From CAXSEA01 sp964235675 (GTDB lineage: Bacteria > Armatimonadota > Armatimonadia > Armatimonadales > Capsulimonadaceae): a stretch of 6,379 nucleotides of DNA. Of the stretch, positions 1 to 6,098 are shown in pieces. Location: contig CAXSEA010000213.1 of NCBI GenBank assembly GCA_964235675.1, positions 1 to 6,379 on the forward strand, written 5' to 3'. Positions within the stretch are counted from its first letter, which is position 1. Each line of letters starts with the position of its first letter. Made by a program: the position numbers and the translations under genes. The notes beneath the pieces are model-generated. The model did no database searches. It had not been told where the DNA came from and worked only from the letters and a program-made list of their open reading frames with translations.

Positions 1-1715
1 TAGCCGGTGAAGTCGATGAAGACAGGTTTGCCGGACGATTTCGCCTGCGCGAGCGCGGCGGGGTAGCTGGTGAGCCAGCCCGAGTCGCTGCTGATGTCAT
101 TCGCCGCGTTTGCCCTGGAGGTAGCGCTGACGTAAAGACTCGGGCCGTAGCCGCTGGGAGGAAGAAAGGCCGCGACAATGAGATTGGCGTGGCGTCCGGT
201 GAGCGGATAAAGGCAGCAGAGGCCGAGGAAGCCGAACAGAGCGGCAAAAATCATGCTAGCCGGCGAGATGCGGCCTGCTTCATCGGGATAGGCGCTGACG
301 CGGAGAAGTCCCAGAAGGTAGAGCATGCCCGAGAAGCAGATCAGCGCCCATAAAGCGTAGATCACCGGCTGAGTGAGAATATGAGCCTGCCAGACCAAGT
401 CGGCTTTGCTGAAATAGGTGAGCGCGTAGGCGAGCTCCACGAAGCCGAGGACGGCTTTGAAGCGGGTCATCCATCCGCCGGAGCGCGGCAGCTTGGCGAG
501 CAGGCTGGGGAAAAGGGCGAGCAGGAAGAACGGAAGCGCGAGCGCCAAGGCGAAGCAGCCCATCCCGAGCAGCGGGCGCAGCCATTCGCGCGCGCCGGTG
601 GCGGACGCCGCCGCGACCAGCACGGTGCCGATGAACGGGGCGGTGCAGGTGAAGGCGGCGAAGACGAAAGCCAGTCCCATCAGCAGCACGCCGCCGAGGC
701 CGGAGCTACCGGCGGCGGGGCGGGCGAAGCGGCTGATTCCCTGCGGCAGGGTGACGATAAACGACTCGAAAAAGCTGAAGGCGAACGCCACGAAAAGGAT
801 GCCGAAGAAGAGGTTGAACCAGGGGTTCGCCGCCACGCGGTTGGCCCCGGCCGCGCCGAAAAGTACGGCGGCGATGAGGCCGAGCGCGACGAAGCTAATG
901 ATAATTCCGAGAGCGTAGGCTCCGGCGAGGCCGATCAGCTTGCGGCGGTTGTCGGCCACCTGCTTGGTGAAAAAGCCGAAGGTGACCGGGATCAGTGGAA
1001 AGACGCACGGGGTGAGCAGGGCCAAAAGGCCGCCGCCGAAGGCCGCGAGGGCGAAGCGCCACAAGCTGCCCTGAACGGCATTGGGCGGAGCGGCGGCTGT
1101 GGCATTCGCGGCGGCAGTTACAATCGGCGCTAAGTTAGCGAGCGGATGCGGGAGGGCGGCGTATTGCGCGCGAGCGGGTCCGGCGGCGACGGTCACCGGC
1201 ACTGAGAGCTTTACCGTTGTCGGCGGCAGGCAGATAGTGTTGTTGCAAGTTTGGTAGCGGACTTGCACCGGCAATGTCTCACCGAGACGCGCCGGGGCGG
1301 CTCCAGCAACGCGGATCGGCATCAGGAAACGGGCGCGGATTTGGTGGAACGAGACCAGGTTGGCGAAGTTCGGGTCGACTTCCATGACCGGCGCATCTTC
1401 GGACACGACGCCTGCGGCGGCCAGGTTGCTTGGCGGTGTCGCCAGGGTGATGCTGGTCGGAGTCGGGCCGGGAGGCGGAGTCGGTGTGAGGGAGTAGAGA
1501 TGCCAGCCGGGGGCGATGACCGCGTCGATCTCGACAGCGGCATACTCGCCGGCATGCGGGTCCGCCGGTATCAGATGCGCCGTGAATGCCACCGGATGCT
1601 GCGGGGTCAGTGTCGCGGCTTCGGCCTGGGGCGCGAGCAGAAACAGCGCGGCGATAAACGCGAGCGTCACTGTGAACCAGCGCGGAATCATCGCCTGAGC
1701 CGAGCGTGTCGCCAT
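1..1715 (-). CDS. dsbD: DsbD-type thiol:disulfide interchange protein (cytochrome c biogenesis transmembrane protein), 3' end cut by window edge
   Basis: An open frame of 571 codons runs from ATG at 1715 off the left edge without a stop. Residues 9-33 form a signal peptide (MIPRWFTV..., then a hydrophobic core, AEA). Residues 40-175 form a DsbD N-terminal domain with the cysteine pair C157/C162 in YQTCNNTICLPP. From about 218 onward there are several hydrophobic segments with one cysteine each in LTPCVFPLIP (C237) and FTCTAPFIG (C357); these match the redox pair of the DsbD/CcdA membrane domain. A C-terminal thioredoxin domain begins at FIDFTG, and the edge falls just before its expected CxxC. 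In the known family, DsbD moves electrons from cytoplasmic thioredoxin to periplasmic acceptors for disulfide isomerisation and cytochrome c maturation. The gene lies 9 bases after the preceding one, so co-transcription is likely. The in-frame stop of the upstream gene bounds the start; ATG at 1691 (residue 9) is an alternative. Confidence 0.93.
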   Translation of the reverse strand, partial: MATRSAQAMIPRWFTVTLAFIAALFLLAPQAEAATLTPQHPVAFTAHLIPADPHAGEYAAVEIDAVIAPGWHLYSLTPTPPPGPTPTSITLATPPSNLAAAGVVSEDAPVMEVDPNFANLVSFHQIRARFLMPIRVAGAAPARLGETLPVQVRYQTCNNTICLPPTTVKLSVPVTVAAGPARAQYAALPHPLANLAPIVTAAANATAAAPPNAVQGSLWRFALAAFGGGLLALLTPCVFPLIPVTFGFFTKQVADNRRKLIGLAGAYALGIIISFVALGLIAAVLFGAAGANRVAANPWFNLFFGILFVAFAFSFFESFIVTLPQGISRFARPAAGSSGLGGVLLMGLAFVFAAFTCTAPFIGTVLVAAASATGAREWLRPLLGMGCFALALALPFFLLALFPSLLAKLPRSGGWMTRFKAVLGFVELAYALTYFSKADLVWQAHILTQPVIYALWALICFSGMLYLLGLLRVSAYPDEAGRISPASMIFAALFGFLGLCCLYPLTGRHANLIVAAFLPPSGYGPSLYVSATSRANAANDISSDSGWLTSYPAALAQAKSSGKPVFIDFTG

Positions 1716-1724
1716 GTCGGTTAT

Positions 1725-2240
1725 TTACTTTACCGACACGGCGGCGGCGATCGGGTCTTGCTTGGGCGGGTAGCAGGAGACGGCGTTGCAACCCTGGTAG
1801 GTGAGGGTTCCGCCGACCGACAGCTTGCCGGCGTGGGCGCTTTTGGCGACCGTGAACGGAACGATAATGGCGACGCTGCCGATGTAGGCGGGGATGGGCT
1901 TGGGCGAGGCCTCGATTTTAACGCGGCTGACCGCTGGGTAGACCGGCGCGCCGTAATGGACGCCTTTCACGGCGTTAGGCGCGAAGCTGGTGGCGATCAA
2001 AGAGGGGTCATCGGGCTTGGCGGAGTTGACGTGGAAGCCGGGCGCGACGGCAAGGCGGATAATCAGCTTTCCCGATTGGCCGGGGGCGACCGCGACAGGC
2101 GACGCGGACGCAGCGACAGTTGCGTAGCGCGGGCCGTGGGGGCCTGCGCCTTGCGCGGAGGCGATTCCTTGGGTTGCGAGCGGCAGAATAAGCATCAGGG
2201 ATGCGGCGGCGAGGCAGGTCGGCAGTGTTCGTGTGTTCAT
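1725..2240 (-). CDS. Secreted free-standing DsbD N-terminal-type domain protein
   Basis: The product is 171 residues with a Sec signal peptide (hydrophobic core about residues 9-22, likely cleavage near ASA-Q, residue 30). The mature part is a single beta-rich domain resembling the DsbD alpha (N-terminal) domain: a FHVNSAKP-like segment near 69-76 and the cysteine pair C151/C156 in TYQGCNAVSCYPPK, the hallmark of nDsbD. In that family these cysteines take electrons from the membrane domain and pass them to periplasmic partners. Here the domain is not fused to a membrane part, so it is probably a soluble shuttle or a substrate-specific adaptor working with the DsbD encoded directly downstream, which carries its own copy. 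Its ATG overlaps the stop of the TlpA-like gene (ATGA), which suggests translational coupling. The domain assignment rests on the motif and length; the role as an extra shuttle is inferred. Confidence 0.85.
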   Translation of the reverse strand: MNTRTLPTCLAAASLMLILPLATQGIASAQGAGPHGPRYATVAASASPVAVAPGQSGKLIIRLAVAPGFHVNSAKPDDPSLIATSFAPNAVKGVHYGAPVYPAVSRVKIEASPKPIPAYIGSVAIIVPFTVAKSAHAGKLSVGGTLTYQGCNAVSCYPPKQDPIAAAVSVK

Positions 2241-2917
2241 GTGGTTTTTTGCGGATGCTCGGCGAGCAGCTGATCGAGGCTTGAGGGCAGATCGGCCTGG
2301 GTGTTCGGATCGAAGCCGACAGAGACGGAGCGGACGCGTCCGCTCGTGTCGATCAAAAACAGGGCTGGAATACCGCTGATGTTATAGGTGGTGGCGACTA
2401 TCCCGCCGCTGTCTGGAAGCATCGGGTAACCGGGGCTGGCGTTTTTGAAGAAACGCTGTATCTGGGCGCGGGAATCGTTAGCGTCGATGCCGTAGATTTG
2501 CACGCCGCGCGCTTTGTAGTTGGCGTAGATAGTGCCAAGCTCCGGCATTTCCATCTGGCAGGGGCCGCACCAAGTGGCCCAAAAATCGAGGAGCACCGGG
2601 CCTTTTTTCACGGCGTCGGAGAGCTTGACGGGCTTGTTGTCAAGGGTGGTCAGCGTAAAATCGGGGGCCAATGGGGAACCGGCAGGCGGCATCAGGGCGA
2701 AGGGTTTGCCGGCAGGGGCGGCACTGTTGGCCTGCTCGGAGAGCGCGGCAAGCTGGGCGGCGTCCTGGCCGCCGGTCGATGCCTGCGATGCGAGGCCGTG
2801 CTGAGTCGCCCCGGCGCTGGGGGCGCGCAAGGTCATGTGGGAGGCCGCGAAAACGGCGCCGGCTCCGAGAAGCAGCGCGAGAGCAGTCAAAAACAGTTTT
2901 GGTGGTCGGAGTGGCAT
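2237..2917 (-). CDS. TlpA/ResA-like extracytoplasmic thioredoxin-fold protein
   Basis: Counted from ATG at 2917 the protein has 226 residues. The N-terminus (RPPK followed by LFLTALALLLGAGAVFA) is a signal peptide or membrane anchor. Next comes a low-complexity Ala/Ser/Gln linker of about 50 residues, then an AhpC/TSA-TlpA-type thioredoxin domain. It opens at APDFTLTTLDNKPVKLSD, has the active site FWATWCGPC (cysteines 117 and 120) and the cis-proline loop SGIPALFLID (Pro 184). Relatives in the ResA/TlpA/CcmG group reduce disulfides outside the cytoplasmic membrane, often on apocytochrome c, and are recharged by DsbD or CcdA. Being first in an operon with two DsbD-related genes fits that role. 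An in-frame TTG at 2947 would add ten residues (PPERLFRLGM). ATG is preferred because it directly precedes the basic-hydrophobic signal, though its AGGA lies only one base away, closer than is usual. Confidence 0.9.
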   Translation of the reverse strand: MPLRPPKLFLTALALLLGAGAVFAASHMTLRAPSAGATQHGLASQASTGGQDAAQLAALSEQANSAAPAGKPFALMPPAGSPLAPDFTLTTLDNKPVKLSDAVKKGPVLLDFWATWCGPCQMEMPELGTIYANYKARGVQIYGIDANDSRAQIQRFFKNASPGYPMLPDSGGIVATTYNISGIPALFLIDTSGRVRSVSVGFDPNTQADLPSSLDQLLAEHPQKTT

Positions 2918-2997
2918 TCCTAATCTAAATAGTCGTTCTGGAGGCAAAAAGGTTCCGCGAGGCTGGGCATAGCCGGATGCGGTGGCAGCCAGGCAGC

Positions 2998-3019
2998 AAA
3001 AAAGCGGTCTCCGGACGGC
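2998..3019 (-). terminator. Likely intrinsic terminator of the tRNA-Ser transcript
   Basis: Read on the minus strand this is a 6-bp stem, GCCGTC pairing with GACCGC around a CGGA tetraloop with one C-C mismatch, followed at once by TTTTTT. It starts 13 bases after the CCA end of the tRNA, the right place and orientation to end that transcript before the TlpA-DsbD operon. The stem is short and imperfect, so it may be only partly efficient and allow some read-through into the operon. Confidence 0.55.
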
Positions 3020-3031
3020 TTGAAATGAGGA

Positions 3032-3124
3032 TGGCGGAGCGTGAGAGATTTGAACTCTCGCGCGCCCATAAGAACGCCTACAGGTTTAGCAAACCCGCCC
3101 CTTCAGCCACTTGGGTAACGCTCC
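3032..3124 (-). tRNA. tRNA-Ser, anticodon GCU
   Basis: The gene is 93 bases with encoded CCA. Acceptor arms GGAGCGT and ACGCTCC pair perfectly over 7 bp; the discriminator is G, as is usual for serine tRNAs, followed by CCA at 3034-3032. The D arm reads CCCAAGTGGCTGAAGGG. The anticodon stem is CGGGT/ACCTG (one G-T pair) with loop TTGCTAA, giving anticodon GCT at 3090-3088, which reads the AGC and AGU serine codons. A long variable arm of about 20 bases marks a class II tRNA. The T arm is GAGAG, TTCAAAT, CTCTC. All identity features agree with serine. Confidence 0.97.
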
Positions 3125-3181
3125 CCAAAGCCGCCGGATACCGCATATGCCTTTGCCGCTGGAAGCGGAAACGCAAGCGTA

Positions 3182-3210
3182 ATCATAGCATAGGATTCCG
3201 GCAAATGCAA
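3182..3210 (-). promoter_or_regulatory. Sigma70-like promoter of the tRNA-Ser gene
   Basis: On the minus strand a -35 box TTGCAT (3210-3205) and a -10 box TATGAT (3187-3182) are exactly 17 bases apart. Transcription would begin near 3175, giving a leader of about 50 bases before the tRNA 5' end at 3124. The two boxes match consensus at 4 of 6 and 5 of 6 positions. No G+C-rich discriminator typical of stringent control is evident immediately after the -10 box. Confidence 0.75.
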
Positions 3211-3283
3211 GGCCGGGGTTGTAGGCTTTCAGGTACGGCCTATTGCAGCAGGGCGGGAAATGAGGCGCGCCGCTTACCTATCC

Positions 3284-3489
3284 GTCACTGCGTGACACCT
3301 TCTCTGAAAGGGAAGGAAGTGGTGCATGGCGCATTGCTTGGTGCGGCCTTCCGGGTCAATCGGCGCAGCGTGGCGGGGATTGACTTCGGCTTCGTGCCCC
3401 GGAAAAGGCCCGGTGGAAGGCTGAACCGGTAAGAGCATACAGCGCCGGACGGAGTTCCTTCCCTTTCAGGGAAGGTGGCCTAGAGGCCA
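3284..3489. repeat. Hairpin-rich gene-free segment with an inverted 23-base repeat pair
   Basis: No credible gene lies between the tRNA promoter and the AAA+ gene. The segment holds a series of palindromes. GTCAC-TGC-GTGAC is at 3284-3296. The unit at 3296-3318 is a hairpin with core CCTTCTCT-GAA-AGGGAAGG. Its inverted copy at 3455-3477 matches at 22 of 23 bases and has the perfect core CCTTCCCT-TTC-AGGGAAGG. Between them a nested palindrome pairs 3345-3355 with 3398-3410 (two-base bulge), with an inner stem GTCAAT/ATTGAC at 3355-3360 and 3379-3384. TGGCC-TAGA-GGCCA follows at 3476-3489. The layout suggests a dispersed palindromic or MITE-like unit. None of the stems has a strong T-run directly after it, so terminator function is uncertain. 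Whether copies exist elsewhere cannot be seen here. Confidence 0.6.
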
Positions 3490-3519
3490 GATGGGTTTTT
3501 CGGGGCGGACCTCCCCCAG

Positions 3520-3541
3520 CCCCTCCATAGAAATGGAGGGG
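3520..3541. repeat. 9-bp hairpin just 3' of the AAA+ ATPase gene
   Basis: CCCCTCCAT and ATGGAGGGG pair perfectly over 9 bp around the loop AGAA. On the minus strand it begins 14 bases after the stop of the AAA+ gene, so it would sit at the end of that mRNA. It lacks a following T-run on that strand. It may stabilise the 3' end, act as a factor-assisted terminator, or be another copy of a C-rich/G-rich dispersed hairpin unit. Its flank at 3508-3519 is C-rich (GACCTCCCCCAG). Confidence 0.55.
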
Positions 3542-3555
3542 AGAAAGAGGCAGCT

Positions 3556-4989
3556 TTAGTTCCACATGCGCGCGAAGGGGTTAGGTTCCGTGGGCGGTTG
3601 CTGCGATGCGCTCTGGTTGAAGTTGGTGATGGCTTCATCAAAGTCGTTTCGGCTCACCGCGGGCGAAGTGTCGCTCGTTGGTTGCGCTTCGTCTGAATCG
3701 CGGGCTTCGGCGAGGCGAATGAGGGCTTGGAGGCCGGCTTCGTTGATGAGGGCGCGGATGTTGGCGCCGGAGTAGTTGTCGGTGCGAGCGGCGAGATCGT
3801 CGAGGGAGACTTCGGGGGCGAGGTTGACGGATTTGGCGTAGAGGGCCAAAAGCTCGCGGCGTCCGTTGAGGTCGGGGAGCGGGATTTCGATTTCGCGGGA
3901 CAAGCGTCCGCCGCGTAGGAGGGCAGGATCGAGCATGTCGCGGCGGTTGGTCGCGCCGACGACGAAGAGGCGGCGGTTGGCGCGGAGGCCGTCCATCTCG
4001 TGCAGGAACTGGTTGACGACTTTGTCCGAGTACATGCTGACGCCGCCGGAGCGGGACGGCAGGAGGGCGTCGATCTCGTCGAGGAAGATGATGGCGGGCG
4101 CGGCGGCGCGGGCTTGGTCGAAAAGCTTTTTTACCTGCTTTTCGGATTCGCCCATCCACATGGAATTGATCTCGGCGGGCGAAGTGGCGAAGAAGCGGCA
4201 TTTGGCTTCGCTGGCGAGGACACGAGCGATGGTGGTTTTGCCGGTTCCGGGAGGGCCGTAGAGCAGCAAGCCCGTGGGCGGCTCGACGCCCAGAGAGACG
4301 GCCAGCTGAGGGTCTTCGATCATCAGCTGCATCTGGCGGAGTTCGCGCTTGGTGCGGGCGGGCAGAATAAGATCGTTCCAGGTGGGTCGGTCGCGGCCTC
4401 CTCCGGGCCTGCCCTGCCCTTCCGGGAGCATTTCCAGAGCGCGGGCGCGGGCGGCGTAGCGCTGCTCGGTAGGGGCTAGCTCGGTGGCGCGGAATGCGGC
4501 ATCGCGGGCGCTGTCGGTGAGGCCGAGATAGCGTAGGCACTGGGCGAGGGCGAAGTAGGTTTCGGCATCGGGAGTGTTGCGCTCGTCGAAGAGCTTGACG
4601 CTGCGCTCCAGCGCGACCGAGGCGCGCCGGAAATCCTCGCGGTAGCGGGCGATCCAGTCGGTGTTGCCGGTGGCCTTGGAGGCGCGGACGACGGCGAGTC
4701 CGAGCGCGGCCTGCACCACGCCGCCCAGCGACGAGCGGAGGCTGACGCTTGTTTCGCCGGTGTCGGGATCGGAGCGTACGGCGGAATCGACATCGCGCTG
4801 CTTCAGCGCGTCCGGGACGATGGACTCGCCGCGCCGGGCGTAGGCGAAGCCCAGCTCTTTTTGCGCTAGGGGATCGTCGGGGTAGCGGGCGGCGACATCC
4901 TCGAAGGCGGTGATCGCGCCGGCGTAGTCGCGGCGGAGGCTGGCGTCGAGGCCCTGGCGAAAAGCGGTGTCGTCGGTCAGAGTGATCAT
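3556..4989 (-). CDS. AAA+ ATPase of the classic AAA family with TPR-like N-terminal half
   Basis: The product is 477 residues. The first 190 or so are helical: residues 10-55 and 143-180 look like TPR units (DYAGAITAFEDVAARYPDDP; AETYFALAQCLRYLGLTDSA). An acidic-basic linker leads to one AAA module at about 203-425. It has Walker A GPPGTGKT (245-252), pore-loop-like WMGES (278-282), Walker B IIFLDEID (300-307), sensor 1 in VVGATNR (N348), an arginine-finger region LLRGGRLSRE (R362, R365) and a sensor-2 helix YSGANIRALINEAG (406-419). The family couples ATP hydrolysis in a hexamer to remodelling or unfolding of proteins. There is no transmembrane segment and no FtsH-type zinc protease motif, so it is a cytoplasmic unfoldase or remodeller without its own protease. 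The usual RPGRFDR is RGGRLSR here. The substrate is unknown; the TPR part probably binds partners. It appears monocistronic, with a candidate promoter just upstream and a hairpin downstream. Confidence 0.92.
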   Translation of the reverse strand: MITLTDDTAFRQGLDASLRRDYAGAITAFEDVAARYPDDPLAQKELGFAYARRGESIVPDALKQRDVDSAVRSDPDTGETSVSLRSSLGGVVQAALGLAVVRASKATGNTDWIARYREDFRRASVALERSVKLFDERNTPDAETYFALAQCLRYLGLTDSARDAAFRATELAPTEQRYAARARALEMLPEGQGRPGGGRDRPTWNDLILPARTKRELRQMQLMIEDPQLAVSLGVEPPTGLLLYGPPGTGKTTIARVLASEAKCRFFATSPAEINSMWMGESEKQVKKLFDQARAAAPAIIFLDEIDALLPSRSGGVSMYSDKVVNQFLHEMDGLRANRRLFVVGATNRRDMLDPALLRGGRLSREIEIPLPDLNGRRELLALYAKSVNLAPEVSLDDLAARTDNYSGANIRALINEAGLQALIRLAEARDSDEAQPTSDTSPAVSRNDFDEAITNFNQSASQQPPTEPNPFARMWN

Positions 4990-5031
4990 AGGAGAGTTGT
5001 ACCCGCGAAGTAAGGGTACTCAATTAGCAGT

Positions 5032-5061
5032 ATATTACTACGTAGCTCTAAAGATTAACAA
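5032..5061 (-). promoter_or_regulatory. Candidate promoter for the AAA+ ATPase gene
   Basis: On the minus strand TTGTTA (5061-5056) and TAATAT (5037-5032) are 18 bases apart, which would start transcription near 5025 and leave a leader of roughly 36 bases before the ATG at 4989. The interval also carries the 8-base palindrome CTACGTAG at 5038-5045. The region is AT-rich, so chance matches are easy. The same 90-base stretch must also hold the plus-strand gene's promoter, for which only a TATATT (5031-5036) without a good -35 is visible. Confidence 0.4.
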
Positions 5062-5079
5062 AGCATTCAGCAAAAAGAT

Positions 5080-6021
5080 ATGAATTTGAACAATCGCTGG
5101 GACGAGACATGGCATCGCCTTCGTGAATGGACAGCCGGACAAACCCCATCAGAGAGACTAGCGGCACAAGTTGTCTTAAGTCAAGAATATCAGAATTTTG
5201 ACCCTTCTCATCCTTTAGGTGGTAAAGATGGAGGTAAGGATGCGCTATGTACAAAAGATGGTATTAAGTGGGCAATGGCAGTTTACTTCCCAAGAGGTCA
5301 GAAAACATTTCCACGTATTAGAGAAAAATTTATTAAGGATGTTGCTGGAGTTATAGCGAACAAAGCAGAAGGAATTATATTTGTCACTAATCAAGAAATC
5401 AAAGGTTCACAACGAAAGATACTCGAAACGCTTGCAGGTAGCTTAAGACTTGACTTATTTCATCTAGATCGCGTAACTACTATTCTTGATACTCCTGGTA
5501 TGGCAGAAGTGCGAAGGCAGTATCTTTCGATCGACTATGGTGAATCTGAAATCACTCAAGAGCTTACATCGGTCAAGAACATGCTTGCAGATGTTCAAAA
5601 CACCCAAACGGGAGGCGATTCGTTTTGTTACTGGATGTTGTTTCACTTCGACATGATCGCCAACATAGCACAGCAATACTGCATTATTCGCGTTGGTAGA
5701 TACGTGTTACATGACGTGCGATATCGAATTATTGATAGAATGTCACTACAGACTGTTGTTCCTGATACTAATTGGGGCGAGATTAATAGTCCTGCTGATT
5801 ATCTATCGTTGAAGTGGCCTCTATCTGAGTCAGCTTACTATCGCGTGTTTTTCCATGCGCGAAACGGTAGTTGGGTTCAAGATCTAATTCTCAAGCGATC
5901 AAAAACAGTTGATTGTTGGTTACACGCAACACGTGTAAAGCGAGGATTAGGCGAAACTCCCCTCGAAGAAGTAAATGAATTATTTATTTCAGAGTTCGGA
6001 ATACCTGAATGGCTCGACTAA
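5080..6021 (+). CDS. Low-GC accessory protein with GGKDGGKD-motif domain, possibly nuclease-like; function unknown
   Basis: The product is 313 residues with no signal peptide or membrane segment. Residues 30-152 form an alpha/beta domain: LSQEYQNFDPSHPLGG, then GGKDGGKDAL (47-56), a strand KWAMAVYFPRGQKTF (63-77), a helix REKFIKDVAGV, a strand GIIFVTNQEI (98-107), and FHLDRVTTILD (127-137). The GxDGGxD element followed by a beta strand resembles restriction-endonuclease-like (PD-(D/E)XK/Mrr-type) folds, but the usual (E/Q)xK on the next strand is not plain, so nuclease activity is a guess. After TGGDSFCYW (177-185) comes a second, probably beta-rich domain with GRYVLHDVRYRIID (206-219). Base composition is far below its neighbours (19 G+C in 60 at 5281-5340), which indicates horizontal transfer. 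ATG at 5080 follows AAAAAG, a weak ribosome site. It stands alone, divergent from the AAA+ gene and convergent with the ThyX-like gene. A defence-type role is possible but unproven. Confidence 0.85.
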   Translation: MNLNNRWDETWHRLREWTAGQTPSERLAAQVVLSQEYQNFDPSHPLGGKDGGKDALCTKDGIKWAMAVYFPRGQKTFPRIREKFIKDVAGVIANKAEGIIFVTNQEIKGSQRKILETLAGSLRLDLFHLDRVTTILDTPGMAEVRRQYLSIDYGESEITQELTSVKNMLADVQNTQTGGDSFCYWMLFHFDMIANIAQQYCIIRVGRYVLHDVRYRIIDRMSLQTVVPDTNWGEINSPADYLSLKWPLSESAYYRVFFHARNGSWVQDLILKRSKTVDCWLHATRVKRGLGETPLEEVNELFISEFGIPEWLD

Positions 6022-6036
6022 AACATAATAGTTATT

Positions 6037-6052
6037 TTTGCAAATATGCAAA
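6037..6052. repeat. Small palindrome after the low-GC gene
   Basis: TTTGCA and TGCAAA flank AATA, 15 bases downstream of the stop at 6021. A six-base A/T-rich stem is weak as a terminator and has no T-run after it. It lies in the 77-base interval between two convergent genes and may be a protein-binding site or contribute to transcript ends. Confidence 0.3.
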
Positions 6053-6062
6053 GTGCGAAAAG

Positions 6063-6079
6063 CAATAGGTTACCTATTG
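6063..6079. repeat. 17-base perfect inverted repeat between convergent genes
   Basis: CAATAGGT and ACCTATTG are exact reverse complements around a single central T. Folded as RNA it would give a CAATAG/CTATTG stem with a five-base loop on either strand, so it could be a bidirectional terminator for the low-GC gene and the ThyX-like gene. The near-continuous symmetry equally suits a dimeric DNA-binding protein or a recombination site. No T-run of note follows on either strand. Confidence 0.4.
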
Positions 6080-6098
6080 TCACAACAAGCTGTCCTAC

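Noticed and set aside
381..1133. Long plus-strand frame of 250 codons
   Set aside because: The translation is a Glu/Gly/Arg-rich shadow of the DsbD gene on the minus strand, which has signal peptide, cysteine motifs and membrane segments.
1251..2273. Plus-strand frame of 340 codons
   Set aside because: It is opposite the DsbD and nDsbD-like genes and is rich in Arg, Gly and Asp with no domain pattern; high GC makes such antisense frames common.
2977..3432. Plus-strand open frame starting MRWQPGSKK and containing AERERFELSRAHK
   Set aside because: It reads antisense through the tRNA-Ser gene, a well-known source of false proteins of the type ERxxFELSR. The rest runs through the hairpin region.
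3284..3541. CRISPR array
   Set aside because: The hairpin units are inverted and irregularly spaced, with no series of direct repeats and equal spacers.
3638..5023. Minus-strand frame of 461 codons overlapping the AAA+ gene
   Set aside because: The product is almost wholly Arg/Pro/Ala, a +1-type frame shadow. The AAA+ frame carries all Walker and sensor motifs.
5048..5254. Minus-strand 68-codon frame inside the low-GC gene
   Set aside because: It is antisense to the conserved N-terminal domain of the plus-strand gene and shows no ribosome site or motif.
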